From Paraburkholderia sp. BL25I1N1 (GTDB lineage: Bacteria; Pseudomonadota; Gammaproteobacteria; Burkholderiales; Burkholderiaceae), in assembly GCF_003002025.1 (NCBI RefSeq), contig NZ_PVZB01000003.1, positions 248,001 to 312,000 on the forward strand: a stretch of DNA of 64,000 bases. The letters are read 5' to 3'. How positions within the stretch are numbered: position 1 is the first letter of the stretch; every line of letters starts with the position of its first letter. Of this stretch, positions 1-8,644 are shown piece after piece. A program made the translations under genes and the position numbers. The notes under the pieces are model-generated. The model saw only the letters and a list, made by a program, of their open reading frames with translations, did not search any database and was not told the origin of the DNA.

Positions 1-563
1 CGGCCTTCTGGACCAAGGGCTACGAGGCGACCTCCACGCGCGACCTGGTCAAGTCGACCGGGCTGACGCAGCCGAGTCTCTACAACGCGTTCGGCGACAA
101 ACGCACGCTGTATCTGCGCGCGCTCGAGCATTATCTCGAGCACACTTTGCGCGAACGGATCAGAAGACTGGAGCGGACCGTATCGCCGGCATTAGCGGTG
201 ACGATGTTCTTCCACGAGATCCTCGAGCGAACACTTGCCGATCCCGCGCAGCGCGGCTGCATGCTGGTGAACTCGGCGCTGGAAACCACATCGGAGGACG
301 AAGCATTCCGTGAAATCGTCGCGATGGAATTCGCTGAAATGCGCGGGTTTTTCTACCGTCGCATGATTGCGGCCAGCGAGAGCGGTGAAATCACCACCGT
401 CGTTTCCGCCGACGACGCCGCCACTCACCTGCTGACCACGTTGATTGGCGTTCGCGTTCTCGCGCGAGTCGATCCGCAACAAGCGCTGCTTGTCGGCGCA
501 ATCGCGCCTGTGTTGCTGCTGCTTGGTTTGCCTGCCCTACCGGCGACCCGCTCCGACGCCTGA
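1..563 (+). CDS. TetR-family transcriptional regulator (5' end outside window)
   Basis: An open frame runs in from the window edge in frame 3 and ends at 563, so the true start is missing. The first visible residues read as the second half of a TetR helix-turn-helix, including TQPSLYNAFGDK, followed by a helical ligand-binding region of about 145 residues (FFHEILERTLADP, GCMLVNSALE). The GCMLVNSALE-type segment is typical of TetR proteins of the YcdC/AcrR type. It lies 90 bp upstream of a co-directional MFS gene, so local control of that transporter is a reasonable inference. The ligand is unknown. Confidence 0.9.
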   Translation, partial: AFWTKGYEATSTRDLVKSTGLTQPSLYNAFGDKRTLYLRALEHYLEHTLRERIRRLERTVSPALAVTMFFHEILERTLADPAQRGCMLVNSALETTSEDEAFREIVAMEFAEMRGFFYRRMIAASESGEITTVVSADDAATHLLTTLIGVRVLARVDPQQALLVGAIAPVLLLLGLPALPATRSDA

Positions 564-652
564 GCCACGCGCCTGACAAGGCGCGCCCCTTCGTTTTCCC
601 ACCGACATCCGGCAGCGCCGCCATCAGCGCGCGCACCGGTAAAGGAACCGTC

Positions 653-1878
653 ATGTCCGCTGCTCCGATAACGTCAGATAGTCCAGTCTCACTCGATGCC
701 CGCGCGCTCTTCGCAACGCTCGCGGGTCTGTGCGGCAGTCTGGTCGCCATTGGCTCGCGCGCTTCGCGTACACGCCTTTGATTCCCTCGCTGATCCAGGC
801 GCATTGGTTCACCTCGTCGCAAGCGGTAACGCTCGGCGCGGCGAACTTCGCCGGCTATCTGGTCGGCGCGTTGATCGGCCGTCCGCTCGCATCCGTACTG
901 TCGAACCGCAGCGCGTTGCGCCTGCTGATGGCGGTCGTGACCGCCGCCTTCTTCGCCTGCGCGTATCCGCTTTCGGTGAGCTGGTTTTTCGCGTGGCGCT
1001 TGTTGTCGGGCATTTCCGGCGGCGCAATCATGGTGCTGGTGGCGACGTCGATTCTTCCGCACATTCCTGTGCCACGGCGTGGCTTCGTGAGCGGCATGAT
1101 CTTTCTTGGCCTCGGTCTCGGCATCGCGGCGTCCGGCACCTTGATTCCAAAACTGCTGCACTATGGTTTGCAAACGACGTGGATCGGTCTTGGCGTCGTG
1201 GCCCTGGTGTTGACCGCGGTGAGCTGGTTCGGCTGGCCTTCGACCAATCCGCCCGCGCCGGTCGCGCCTTCCGGTACGCATCACGCAGTGCGCCCTCACG
1301 GCTTGACGCTTCGCGTGCTGTACGCGCAATACGCGGCAAACGCACTCGGCCTTGTCCCGGCGATGGTGCTGCTCGTCGACTATATCGCTCGCGGCCTGGG
1401 ACGCGGCGCCGCTATCGGCGCGGACTACTGGGTGCTGTACGGTCTCGCTGCAACCGCCGGCCCGGTGATCTGCGGCAACGTGGCCGACCGCATCGGCTTC
1501 GGCAAGGCCTATCGCGTCGGACTGATTCTGCAAGCGGCCGCCGTCGCCATGCTCGCGTTCTCGGGCAGCACGCTGGTGCTGGCTGCATCGACCGTGATTC
1601 TCGGCATCTTCACACCGGGCATCGTGCCGCTCGTGCTCGGCCGCATTCATGAACTTGTGCCACACGATCACACCGAACAACGAGCCGCATGGAGTCGCGC
1701 GACGACAGCCTTCGCGCTGTTCCAGGCGCTCGGCGGCTATGGGTACTCGTACCTCTTCTCGCATACGCATAACGACTACGCGTTGATCTTCACTTGCGGC
1801 GCGGTTGCGCTCGCTGTCGCCTTCGTCGGGGATTTGATTGCGTCGCGTATCAGCACCGCCCGCTACACGGCGGTGTGA
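653..1878 (+). pseudogene. YbfB/YjiJ-type MFS transporter, frameshifted near 754
   Basis: ATG 653 opens a frame that reads LFATLAGLCGSLVAIG and then leaves the family pattern after base 754, stopping at TGA 778-780. The next frame continues with LARFAYTPLIPSLIQ and runs to 1878 with about ten membrane segments. Adding one C after 754 joins both parts into a normal MFS of about 408 residues. The intact paralogue at 4986-6221 has the same junction as GLARFAYALLLPSM, which shows where the frame is lost. An in-frame GTG at 730 could start only an N-terminally altered product. Either the gene is inactive or the base was lost in sequencing. The substrate is not known; the neighbouring TetR gene may control it. 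Confidence 0.8.
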
Positions 1879-2032
1879 CGGTTCCAAGCCGCCTCCGTCT
1901 CGACTTTTCGCCGTGGGCACGCGGCTTGCTCAGCAGTGACACCGATACTGCCTTTCGCAAGAACACTCGCCATGCGGGGCTTGCGCGGCTGTCGTGAAGG
2001 CAGATCCAATCAACCAGGCGGAGGTCATTCAT

Positions 2033-2188
2033 ATGTTGGGAACTATTCTTCTAGTCGTGCTGATTCTTCTCCTCATCGGTGCGCTCCCCACGTGGCCGCA
2101 TAGCCGCGCGTGGGGTTACGGTCCCACCGGCGGTCTCGGACTCGTCGTGATCGTGGTGATCGTGTTGCTGGTCGTCGGCGTCATATAG
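2033..2188 (+). CDS. DUF3309-type small membrane protein
   Basis: A 51-residue protein starting at ATG 2033 with GGCGGAGG about 8 bp upstream. It has two hydrophobic segments (residues 2-17 and 31-51) around a short polar loop with TWPHSRAWGYGPTGG, the pattern of the DUF3309 family of small inner-membrane proteins. The function of the family is unknown. An in-frame upstream ATG at 1994 has no good ribosome site, so 2033 was preferred. Confidence 0.8.
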   Translation: MLGTILLVVLILLLIGALPTWPHSRAWGYGPTGGLGLVVIVVIVLLVVGVI

Positions 2189-2238
2189 CCTTAATTGCCA
2201 TGGCGTTGCGTAGTACCCGCATTGCTTGAAAGCGGGTC

Positions 2239-2284
2239 GGCCGCCGGATATCCGCGCAGTTCGCTGCACGGATATCCGGCGGCC
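2239..2284. repeat. Long hairpin with TTCG tetraloop, possible terminator
   Basis: A perfect 16-bp inverted repeat (2239-2254 with 2269-2284, arms GGCCGCCGGATATCCG and its complement) encloses a second 4-bp stem GCAG/CTGC closed by TTCG at 2260-2263. The two stems are separated only by one C/A mismatch, giving an almost continuous 21-bp stem. It sits between the DUF3309 gene and the SDR gene. There is no T tract on either side, so a Rho-independent terminator is only one reading; an mRNA-stabilising stem or a dispersed REP-like element are others. Confidence 0.6.
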
Positions 2285-2337
2285 TTACTATGTCGAGGGT
2301 CGATGCACATCCCTATCTTGTCACCCTGGGAGCAGCA

Positions 2338-3138
2338 ATGGAAAAGTTACTCGCGAATCAGGTCGCTCTGGTCACGGGCGCCAGTTCGGGCATTGGTTCC
2401 GGCGTCGCCAAAGCGCTCGCGGACGCGGGCGCGGCCGTCGTCGTGAACTATCACTCACATGCCGAAGGGGCCGAGCAACTCGCCGCCGAGATCGAGCAAA
2501 CTGGCGGCGCCGCTCTCGCGGTTCAGGCCGACGTCGCCGATCCCACGCAGGTCGAGAAGATGTTCGCGGCATGCCGCGCGCGTTTCGGGAGCGTGGATAT
2601 CGTAGTCGCGAATTCGGGCGTGCAGAAAGACAATGCATTTGCCGATCTGACGCTGGACGACTGGCAACAGGTGCTGGCGACCAATCTCACCGGTCAGTTC
2701 CTGACGGCACAGGCGGCCGTGAAAGAGTTTCGGCGACGCGGCCCGACCACAACGTCCAAAGCGCTCGGCAAGATCATCTGCATGAGCTCGGTTCACGAAG
2801 TCATTCCGTGGGCGGGCCACGTCAATTACGCGGCGTCCAAAGGCGGTATCCAGATGTTCATGAAATCGCTCGCGCAGGAGGTTGCGCCCGAACGCATTCG
2901 CGTCAATTCCATTGCACCGGGCGCAATCCGCACGCCGATCAACAAGGACGCGTGGGACACCGAAACCGCGTTGCAGAAACTACTGAAGCTGATTCCCTAC
3001 GGGCGGGTGGGCGAAGCGGACGACATCGGCAAGGCGGCCGTCTGGCTCGCATCGGATGAAAGCGACTACGTGGTCGGCACGACGTTGTTCGTCGATGGCG
3101 GCATGACGCTCTATCCCGGTTTCGCCGACAACGGTTAG
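2338..3138 (+). CDS. SDR-family oxidoreductase, glucose 1-dehydrogenase-like
   Basis: A 266-residue classical short-chain dehydrogenase. It has TGASSGIG at about residues 13-20 for NAD(P) binding, an NSG variant of the NAG motif, the catalytic serine in CMSS and YAASK with the catalytic Tyr/Lys. The C-terminal half (VNSIAPGAIRTPIN, GRVGEADDIGKAAVWLASDES, GTTLFVDGG) resembles glucose 1-dehydrogenase-type SDRs of Burkholderia and Bacillus, but SDR substrates cannot be assigned from motifs alone. ATG 2338 follows GGGAGCAG; an earlier in-frame ATG at 2290 overlaps the upstream hairpin and was rejected. Confidence 0.85.
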   Translation: MEKLLANQVALVTGASSGIGSGVAKALADAGAAVVVNYHSHAEGAEQLAAEIEQTGGAALAVQADVADPTQVEKMFAACRARFGSVDIVVANSGVQKDNAFADLTLDDWQQVLATNLTGQFLTAQAAVKEFRRRGPTTTSKALGKIICMSSVHEVIPWAGHVNYAASKGGIQMFMKSLAQEVAPERIRVNSIAPGAIRTPINKDAWDTETALQKLLKLIPYGRVGEADDIGKAAVWLASDESDYVVGTTLFVDGGMTLYPGFADNG

Positions 3139-3335
3139 CCGTTGCCGTCGAGCAGTCGCTCGAACAGATCCGCGTCGCCCATTTGGCCGCCCTTGAGCAT
3201 GATCTCCATGCCGTCGAGTTCCGCTTGATCGGCATGGAGACGGCACACGGTAACGCCCGCCGATAACGGCGCGAGATACGACAATCCCCAAGCGCCGAGT
3301 GCGCGCCACGTCAGGCACGCCGGATGCTGAATCAA
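3135..3335 (-). CDS. Small hypothetical protein, convergent with SDR gene
   Basis: A 66-residue frame with a TTG start, convergent with and overlapping the SDR gene by 4 bp at the stop codons. The C-terminal half (LHADQAELDGMEIMLKGGQ) looks protein-like, with charged and amphipathic residues, but no family was recognised. No clear ribosome site is seen before the TTG. It may be a decayed or spurious frame. Confidence 0.3.
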   Translation of the reverse strand: MIQHPACLTWRALGAWGLSYLAPLSAGVTVCRLHADQAELDGMEIMLKGGQMGDADLFERLLDGNG

Positions 3336-3373
3336 CTTCGTATTCCAACCTCGATACGAAAGGAGATCACATC

Positions 3374-3448
3374 ATGCCTTACCTTCTCGGCTGGCTGCTT
3401 GGCGTCCCGTTGATCGTACTGGTCATCCTGTACCTCATCTTCCATTAA
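3374..3448 (+). CDS. 24-residue hydrophobic membrane microprotein
   Basis: ATG 3374 is preceded by an excellent AAAGGAGATCACATC ribosome site and is followed by 23 further sense codons and TAA 3446-3448. The product is one continuous hydrophobic helix (PYLLGWLLGVPLIVLVILYL, ending IFH), so a single-span membrane peptide is likely. No function is assigned. The strong Shine-Dalgarno and the clean stop argue that it is translated. Confidence 0.55.
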   Translation: MPYLLGWLLGVPLIVLVILYLIFH

Positions 3449-3523
3449 TCGTTGCTACATACTCGCAAGCGCGGTTGATCGGGGGTTCCGTTCTACCGCG
3501 CCGCAGCCCTACCGGCTACGGCG

Positions 3524-3559
3524 CGAAAGGCGACGCCAGCGTCCGGGCGTCGCCTTTCG
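3524..3559. terminator. Intrinsic terminator-like hairpin
   Basis: A perfect 14-bp stem, CGAAAGGCGACGCC (3524-3537) with its complement (3546-3559), has an 8-base loop and AAAGG/CCTTT at its base. It could stop transcription leaving the 24-codon gene and may work in both directions. Confidence 0.6.
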
Positions 3560-3715
3560 TGCGTCTATGCGATGCTCGTTTTGCCGATGTATGGACGCAC
3601 GCATCTTTCCGCTTGTACCGCAAGCGATGGCGCGTAAAACTAACCTTTCCTAGTCCGCGCAAATTGCCATTTCTGCACACGTACGCTCCGCATGCGTACG
3701 AGCGAGGAGGGACCG

Positions 3716-4087
3716 ATGGCAAGCAATGAGTACACGCTGTCACACCAGGACGTGGTGAAGGCCGTCATTATTCATCAGGATATTCACGAGGGTCTATGGA
3801 CGTTGAACATCCAGTTCGACGTCGCGGCCGGGCACGCTGCGCAACTCCCCGACCCTTGCCTTAACGTGACGATCAAGGGCATTGGCATCATGCGCGCGTC
3901 GCCTTCTGATCCGTTCGCGATCGACGCCGCTATCGTGAATCCACCCGCGCCTCAGCATGTGGAGGGAACGGTGCGCATCGCGGCGGGTGTCAACGGCACG
4001 CAACAAGGCGGCATGCAATTTTGCCGCGACGTCTATCGCAGTGTCGCTGTACAGAGTGCGGCCAAAGCGCCGACCAAACGAGGTTGA
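3716..4087 (+). CDS. Conserved-looking hypothetical protein
   Basis: A 123-residue soluble protein starting at ATG 3716 after GAGGAGGGACCG. It has no signal peptide or membrane segment. The first two thirds alternate in a beta-rich way (AVIIHQDIHEGLWTLNIQFDVAAGHA), and the last part carries a CRDVYRSVAVQ helix. No domain was recognised. It stands alone between the hairpin at 3524 and the Lrp gene. Confidence 0.65.
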   Translation: MASNEYTLSHQDVVKAVIIHQDIHEGLWTLNIQFDVAAGHAAQLPDPCLNVTIKGIGIMRASPSDPFAIDAAIVNPPAPQHVEGTVRIAAGVNGTQQGGMQFCRDVYRSVAVQSAAKAPTKRG

Positions 4088-4468
4088 TCGAGCGGCCGCA
4101 TGTCGCTTGCCAATGCACCACCTCAATCTATGCGGGGCGGCGGCGCCAGTCGCGCGGACGGTCTTGTTGACAAGCATCGAGCGGGAACATGCATCCACGC
4201 CCGGCGAGCGCGTCTTGCGGCGCTGGTGACGCCGCAATTCGCCCGCGTGCCGTCCTTCCTGTGAAAGACGGCGAGACACCGGACGGCAGCTTGTGGCCGC
4301 GCGAGGCTGCGGGCGCGAGGCCCGCGGCCCGGACGGTTGTCCCGGGCATGAATGCACCCTGAAAATATACCGGGACGCCGGCTGGATAGGCTTCTTAAAG
4401 CAACGGACTTCTCACTCGATGCCGGGACGATCTTCCTTTAGAATGCGATTTTCAGGGAGAAACTTCCA
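4088..4468. other. Intergenic region, no gene seen
   Basis: The open frames here have no protein-like composition on either strand. The last 30 bases carry the AGGGAGA ribosome site of the Lrp gene. A GC-rich self-complementary patch near 4300-4340 has no T tract. Confidence 0.5.
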
Positions 4469-4951
4469 GTGACGGCCACGACCATCCGAAATCGCCCGCT
4501 CGACAATCAGGATCGCAAGATCATGCGCGAGTTGCAAAAGAACGCGCGTCTGAGCAATGCCGAATTGGCGGAACTGGTCGGCATGTCGACCACCGCATGC
4601 TGGAATCGCACGCGTCAATTGGAAACCGAGGGATATATCCGCGGCTATGTCGCGCTGCTCGATCAGCAGAAGCTCGGCTTCGCGGACATCGTCCTGCTCG
4701 AAGTCACGCTCGACCGTCACGACGACGACGCCCTCGCCCGCTTCGGCGCCGAACTGGCGACGCTAACCGAAGTGCTGGAGGCGTATCTCGTGTCGGGCGA
4801 TTACGATTATCTGGTGAAGGTTGCGGTCGACGGCACGGCGGGCTACGAGCGTTTTCTGCGTGAGAAGCTCTACAAGATCGCCGGCATCCGTCATAGCCGC
4901 TCGATGTTCGCCTTGCGTTGCATGAAGAGCATCCCGTCCGTGCAGGTGTGA
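4469..4951 (+). CDS. Lrp/AsnC-family transcriptional regulator
   Basis: A 160-residue protein with an N-terminal winged helix-turn-helix (LDNQDRKIMRELQKNARLSN, then a recognition helix around MSTTACWNRTRQLE) and a C-terminal RAM/AsnC ligand-binding domain (VLEAYLVSGDYDYLVKV, IRHSRSMFALRCMK). Length and order match the Lrp family. The start is GTG 4469 with AGGGAGA 9 bp upstream. It converges on the MFS gene at 4986-6221 and probably senses an amino acid; neither target nor ligand can be read from the sequence. Confidence 0.93.
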   Translation: MTATTIRNRPLDNQDRKIMRELQKNARLSNAELAELVGMSTTACWNRTRQLETEGYIRGYVALLDQQKLGFADIVLLEVTLDRHDDDALARFGAELATLTEVLEAYLVSGDYDYLVKVAVDGTAGYERFLREKLYKIAGIRHSRSMFALRCMKSIPSVQV

Positions 4952-4985
4952 AAAGCGTGCAGCGTCCGGGGCTGAATGCGCGGAC

Positions 4986-6221
4986 TTATGTTCGGCGCAA
5001 TGCTTTCTGACACGCCGCCAGCACCGCGCCCGCCGCGAGCAGCAGCGCGGAATAGACCAGCCCGCGTGCGAGACCCGCGCCGTCCGAGACCCAGCCGATC
5101 ACCATCGGCCCGACAATCTGCCCGAACGCAAACACGATCGTGAATGCACTGATGCCCTTGGCCCAATGACTCGCGGGCAGATTGTGGCGCACGAAAGCCG
5201 TGGTCGACGCCACGGCGGAAAGAAACGTCGCGCCGAACAACACACCGGACACGAACGCCACCCACGGCTGCGTGAACAGCGCGGGCAGCAATGTCGCGAT
5301 CGCGAGCAAAGTGTTCAGCACCGCGAGCGCCTGGCCGCCGCGCATGCGATCCAGCAATCCCGACCACAGTCGCGCGGAGATCACGGTCGCCACGCCGAGC
5401 AACAGATAGAAGCACGTGACAACAGCCGCGCTCATGCCCGCATTGCGCAGCAGTGCGACGATAAACGTCATGTAGCCGATATAACCGACGCCAAACAGCG
5501 TGTAGCCCGCCAGCGCGAGACTGAATCGCGGCCAGCGGGGTGCATCGGCGGCGGCGTGTGATTGCGTGGCCGACGACGCCATCGCGTGCACGCGTTCGAC
5601 TTTTCGCGCCGCGCCGACGGCCACCGCCGCGAGCGCCGCACACGCGAGCGCGAGTGCGAACCATGCGAATTGCCAGCCGTGCGGGACGTTGAAAATAGTC
5701 AGCGGCACCAGCAGCGACGACGCCACAATGCCCCACCCAGTGCCGCCGTAATACAAGCCGAGGACGAGCCCCGCATCGTGCGGTCTCGCCGATGCAAGCC
5801 GCGCCGCCAACACGCCGCCGCTGATGAAGATCGCCGCGCTGCTCACGCCGGTGATCACGCGCAAGGTGAGCAGCGCGTTCGTGTCGGCAAGCAGACCGCT
5901 GCCTGCCATCAGCAGCGCGGTCGCCACGCAACCGCCGCCGAACAATGCCCCAGCCGACCAGCGGCGCGCAAGGCGCGGGAAAGCCAGCGCGCCGAGCAGA
6001 TAGCCCAACGCGTTGGCCGTATTCATCGCGCCGGCTTGCGCGAAACTCCAGCCGAGGTCGAGTTTCATCGACGGCAACAGCAGCGCGTACGCGAAGCGGG
6101 CGAGGCCGAGCGCGATCGCGCTGCCCAGCGATAGAGACGCGGCGAGCATCAGCGTGGGGAGTCGTTGCGCTGCTTCGGTAGCCTCGGAAGTCGATGCGGC
6201 GTCGAGTGTTTTTGTCGGCAT
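4986..6221 (-). CDS. YbfB/YjiJ-family MFS transporter
   Basis: A 411-residue MFS protein with about twelve hydrophobic segments after a short polar N-terminus. The family-typical GLARFAYALLLPSM lies in the first segment, and TGVSSAAIFISGGVLAARLA and LGLYYGGTGWGIVASSLLVP in the middle. It is an intact paralogue of the frameshifted gene at 653-1878. The substrate is unknown. Transcription is leftward, with the Fur-box-like palindrome about 200 bp upstream; the adjacent Lrp gene converges on its 3' end. Confidence 0.88.
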   Translation of the reverse strand: MPTKTLDAASTSEATEAAQRLPTLMLAASLSLGSAIALGLARFAYALLLPSMKLDLGWSFAQAGAMNTANALGYLLGALAFPRLARRWSAGALFGGGCVATALLMAGSGLLADTNALLTLRVITGVSSAAIFISGGVLAARLASARPHDAGLVLGLYYGGTGWGIVASSLLVPLTIFNVPHGWQFAWFALALACAALAAVAVGAARKVERVHAMASSATQSHAAADAPRWPRFSLALAGYTLFGVGYIGYMTFIVALLRNAGMSAAVVTCFYLLLGVATVISARLWSGLLDRMRGGQALAVLNTLLAIATLLPALFTQPWVAFVSGVLFGATFLSAVASTTAFVRHNLPASHWAKGISAFTIVFAFGQIVGPMVIGWVSDGAGLARGLVYSALLLAAGAVLAACQKALRRT

Positions 6222-6419
6222 GGGCGAGCGAAAGTGGGCAAGGAGGCCGCAAGCCGCTTTTGCCAGAAGGCTGAATTCGGCACTTCGTCATAATATCCGC
6301 GGACGCCGGGCGGGGTTGACCGTTAGTTGCGTGAACGGCTTGCCGCGCGCGGCTCGGGTAGCGCCCGCGTTTGGCAGAGCGCGGGACAGACGCTAAACCC
6401 AACCAAGAGAACATTTTCT

Positions 6420-6440
6420 AAATGCGAATGATTTGCATTT
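6420..6440. promoter_or_regulatory. Fur-box-like palindrome
   Basis: AAATGCGAAT-G-ATTTGCATTT is a 21-bp palindrome with one mismatch per arm, resembling the AATGA/CGAAT-type Fur boxes of proteobacteria. It lies 53 bp upstream of the nitroreductase start, in a locally AT-rich stretch, and could also affect the divergent MFS gene. Confidence 0.5.
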
Positions 6441-6492
6441 ACGCGAGAATTAGCTCATCATTCAGCCCATACCATCCGCCGAACCCAAAATC

Positions 6493-7158
6493 ATGACGAC
6501 GCTAGACATCAGCCGCCCCGAAACCGAAAGCCCGCGCCCAGCGATGGCCAAGCCTGCCACTGGCGCCGGCCCGCATGCTTCGGCGGCGCTCGACGTTCTG
6601 CTGTCGCGTCAATCGCAATGGCCGCTGACCGAGCCCGGCCCGGCGGACGCCGAACTCGACCTGATTTTCGACGCCGCCTTGCGCGCACCCGATCACGGCA
6701 ATCTGCGTCCCTGGCGCTTCGTGACGATTCGCGGCGACGCGCGCGGCTCACTCGGCGACGTGCTGGTCGACCTCGCCAGCGCCCGCTCACCGGACGAACC
6801 GCGTTCGGCGCATGCGCATCGCCGGCAGAAAGCATTCGCGGCGCCGCTGGTGATCGCGCTCGGCGCGGCGATCTCGGCGCATCCCAAGGTGCCCGAGATC
6901 GAGCAGCTGCTGGCTGCCGGCGCGGCGGCAATGAACATGCTCAACGCGATCCACGCGCTCGGCTACGGCGGCTTCTGGTCCACCGGACCGGACAGTTACG
7001 AAGCACGCCTGCACGACGCGCTGGGTTTCGCTGCGAACGAGCGGCTGCTCGGCTTCCTCTTTGTCGGCACGCCGAAAACACTGGGGCAAGCACCGGCGCG
7101 TGCGGCGCGCAGCGCGCACGTGCGCGAATGGCAGCCGACGCAGCCGGCTCAAAGCTGA
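6493..7158 (+). CDS. Nitroreductase-family protein (YdjA-like)
   Basis: A 221-residue protein of the FMN-dependent nitroreductase fold. After a poorly conserved 30-residue N-terminus comes LLSRQSQWPLTEPGP (family RRS.R-type segment), then the typical APDHGNLRPWRFVTIRG FMN-binding region, LAAGAAAMNMLNAIHALGYGGFW and LGFLFVGTP near the C-terminus. This resembles YdjA, a compact NAD(P)H nitroreductase. The physiological substrate is unknown. It is first in a rightward group with two unknown genes and lies just downstream of a Fur-box-like palindrome, so iron-responsive expression is possible. Confidence 0.88.
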   Translation: MTTLDISRPETESPRPAMAKPATGAGPHASAALDVLLSRQSQWPLTEPGPADAELDLIFDAALRAPDHGNLRPWRFVTIRGDARGSLGDVLVDLASARSPDEPRSAHAHRRQKAFAAPLVIALGAAISAHPKVPEIEQLLAAGAAAMNMLNAIHALGYGGFWSTGPDSYEARLHDALGFAANERLLGFLFVGTPKTLGQAPARAARSAHVREWQPTQPAQS

Positions 7159-7315
7159 AGCAAACGCCGCGGTAACCGCGACCAACGCATAAGCACCCGA
7201 CGCAGGCTCTGCGTCATCGCCCATCCGTCGCACGCGACAAGCGCTGGCCTGCGACGCGGCACCCGTCCCATCCGGCCGGCGCGATTCATTGGACCGTGTC
7301 CATTCAGGAGCATCG

Positions 7316-7795
7316 ATGAACTTTCGCTCTCAACACAGCAGCCGTCCGGAACTGATCGACGATCATCCGACCGACACCGCCAACGCGCCCGATCGCACCG
7401 TCCTGAGCGCCGTGCGCACATGGCTGCGGCCCGCTTGCGAAACGGCGCGCGGCGGCGTGCATTGGCGCGACGTTCTCAGCGCCGTCGGTCTGCGGCAGGA
7501 CGGCATCGAACACTTCGATCTGCTGATGCGTTCGCTGATGCGCGTGTCGTATCGTCCGCTCGATATGCGCTGCCGTTGCGCGAGCGACCTCGGCAAGGAC
7601 GAAGCCGTGATTCTGCAAACCATCGCGTTGCTGCAAAAAACGCATAGCGGCGCGGCCTTGCGCCTGCTGAACGAGTGGCTTCCCGCGCCCGCGGTGAGCG
7701 GCGTCCTGAAGCTGATTCGCTGGTTCGCCATCGACCTGCTCGACGCCGGCGTCGAACTCGACGTGCAAGCGCGGCGCGTCACCTACATGCATTGA
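7316..7795 (+). CDS. Hypothetical protein in Fur-box gene group
   Basis: A 159-residue protein starting at ATG 7316 with AGGAG upstream. It appears mostly helical and soluble, with a Cys pair region (DMRCRCASDLGKDE) about residue 83-96 and a helical C-terminal half (LLQKTHSGAALRLLNEWLPAPA, VLKLIRWFAIDLLDAGV). No family was recognised. The next gene starts 12 bp after its stop, so the two are probably one transcript. Confidence 0.75.
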   Translation: MNFRSQHSSRPELIDDHPTDTANAPDRTVLSAVRTWLRPACETARGGVHWRDVLSAVGLRQDGIEHFDLLMRSLMRVSYRPLDMRCRCASDLGKDEAVILQTIALLQKTHSGAALRLLNEWLPAPAVSGVLKLIRWFAIDLLDAGVELDVQARRVTYMH

Positions 7796-7807
7796 GGAAG
7801 CAGGCCT

Positions 7808-8644
7808 ATGTCATTGGAACTGGACCAGGCTTGCCCGGCGACTTCGCCTGAGCGCGGCAGCCGCGAGTCACGCGCAGTCGCCGCTGAACGCAGCGCCGGC
7901 GAATCTGGCGTGCAGCCCGCCAGCGTCGCACCTCCCGCCGCCGCCTTCCTGTGCCGTCCGCTTACGCGCAGCTATCCGTGCAACGTCGCCGCGCCGCGCG
8001 CAGGCGAACTGCATCTTTGGCGATTCCGCTGCGAATGGCTGCCGGTGCCCGTGCAGGAAGGCGATACCTGGTTGTCGAAGAGCGAACGTGAGCGCGCGCG
8101 GCTGCATCCGAACGCCGCGTTGCGCAAACGCTTTATCAGTGCGCGCGTGGTGGTGCGCTGGATCGTCGGGAATCTGTTCGACTGCGAGCCGAACGCAGTG
8201 GATCTGCGAGACGACGGCAACGAGAAGTTGCAGGCGCGTCATCCTCGCGACGGCCGCCGTATAACGATCGATATCGCGTACGGCGGCATCTGGATCGTGA
8301 TCGGCGTTGCATCGGCGACGCTGGGATTGAGCGTCGTCGTACCCTCGCCCGGCGCGGCGCCCGACGAAACGCCGGAAGCCTCGCGGCGGCGCGCTCGCTA
8401 CGGCAGTCTGTGTAATGCGCTGCGCTACGCGCCCTTCGACATCGATATCGAACTGCTGTTCAGCCACACCGCAACCGGTGCGCTCAATCTCGCAGAACAT
8501 GGCCGTTGGCATGTGCTCGATATCCCGATGGCCGGCAAGATTCGCGCGGCGGTCGCGCTTGCGCAGCCGGCCACGCAGCCGCTCACCCACGTGCATACGT
8601 TCGGCTGGCCGAAGGCTTTGGCGTTCGGGCAGGCCAACGCTTAG
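7808..8644 (+). CDS. Degenerate 4'-phosphopantetheinyl transferase-like protein
   Basis: A 278-residue protein. Residues 67-180 follow the layout of an Sfp-type transferase N-terminal half: GELHLWRF, then WLSKSERERARLHPNAALRKRFISAR (family SxxERxRAxRF...R..F..AR), then ITIDIAYGG in place of F.N.SHSG and LGLSVVVPS in place of GVDIE. The Mg-binding Asp and Glu of GxDxE and the histidine of SHxG are replaced, and no WxxKEA follows; the C-terminal part is unlike Sfp. Catalytic transfer is therefore unlikely; a structural or regulatory role is inference. It converges on the intact transferase at 8641-9360 with a 4-bp overlap. Confidence 0.55.
   Translation: MSLELDQACPATSPERGSRESRAVAAERSAGESGVQPASVAPPAAAFLCRPLTRSYPCNVAAPRAGELHLWRFRCEWLPVPVQEGDTWLSKSERERARLHPNAALRKRFISARVVVRWIVGNLFDCEPNAVDLRDDGNEKLQARHPRDGRRITIDIAYGGIWIVIGVASATLGLSVVVPSPGAAPDETPEASRRRARYGSLCNALRYAPFDIDIELLFSHTATGALNLAEHGRWHVLDIPMAGKIRAAVALAQPATQPLTHVHTFGWPKALAFGQANA

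Noticed and set aside
391..1920. 509-codon open frame on the minus strand
   Set aside because: It lies opposite the MFS gene, is rich in Arg, His and Ala, and has no family resemblance; it results from GC-rich codon bias.
4891..6414. 507-codon open frame on the minus strand
   Set aside because: It is another reading frame of the YbfB-type MFS gene; the true frame has the membrane segments and family motifs.
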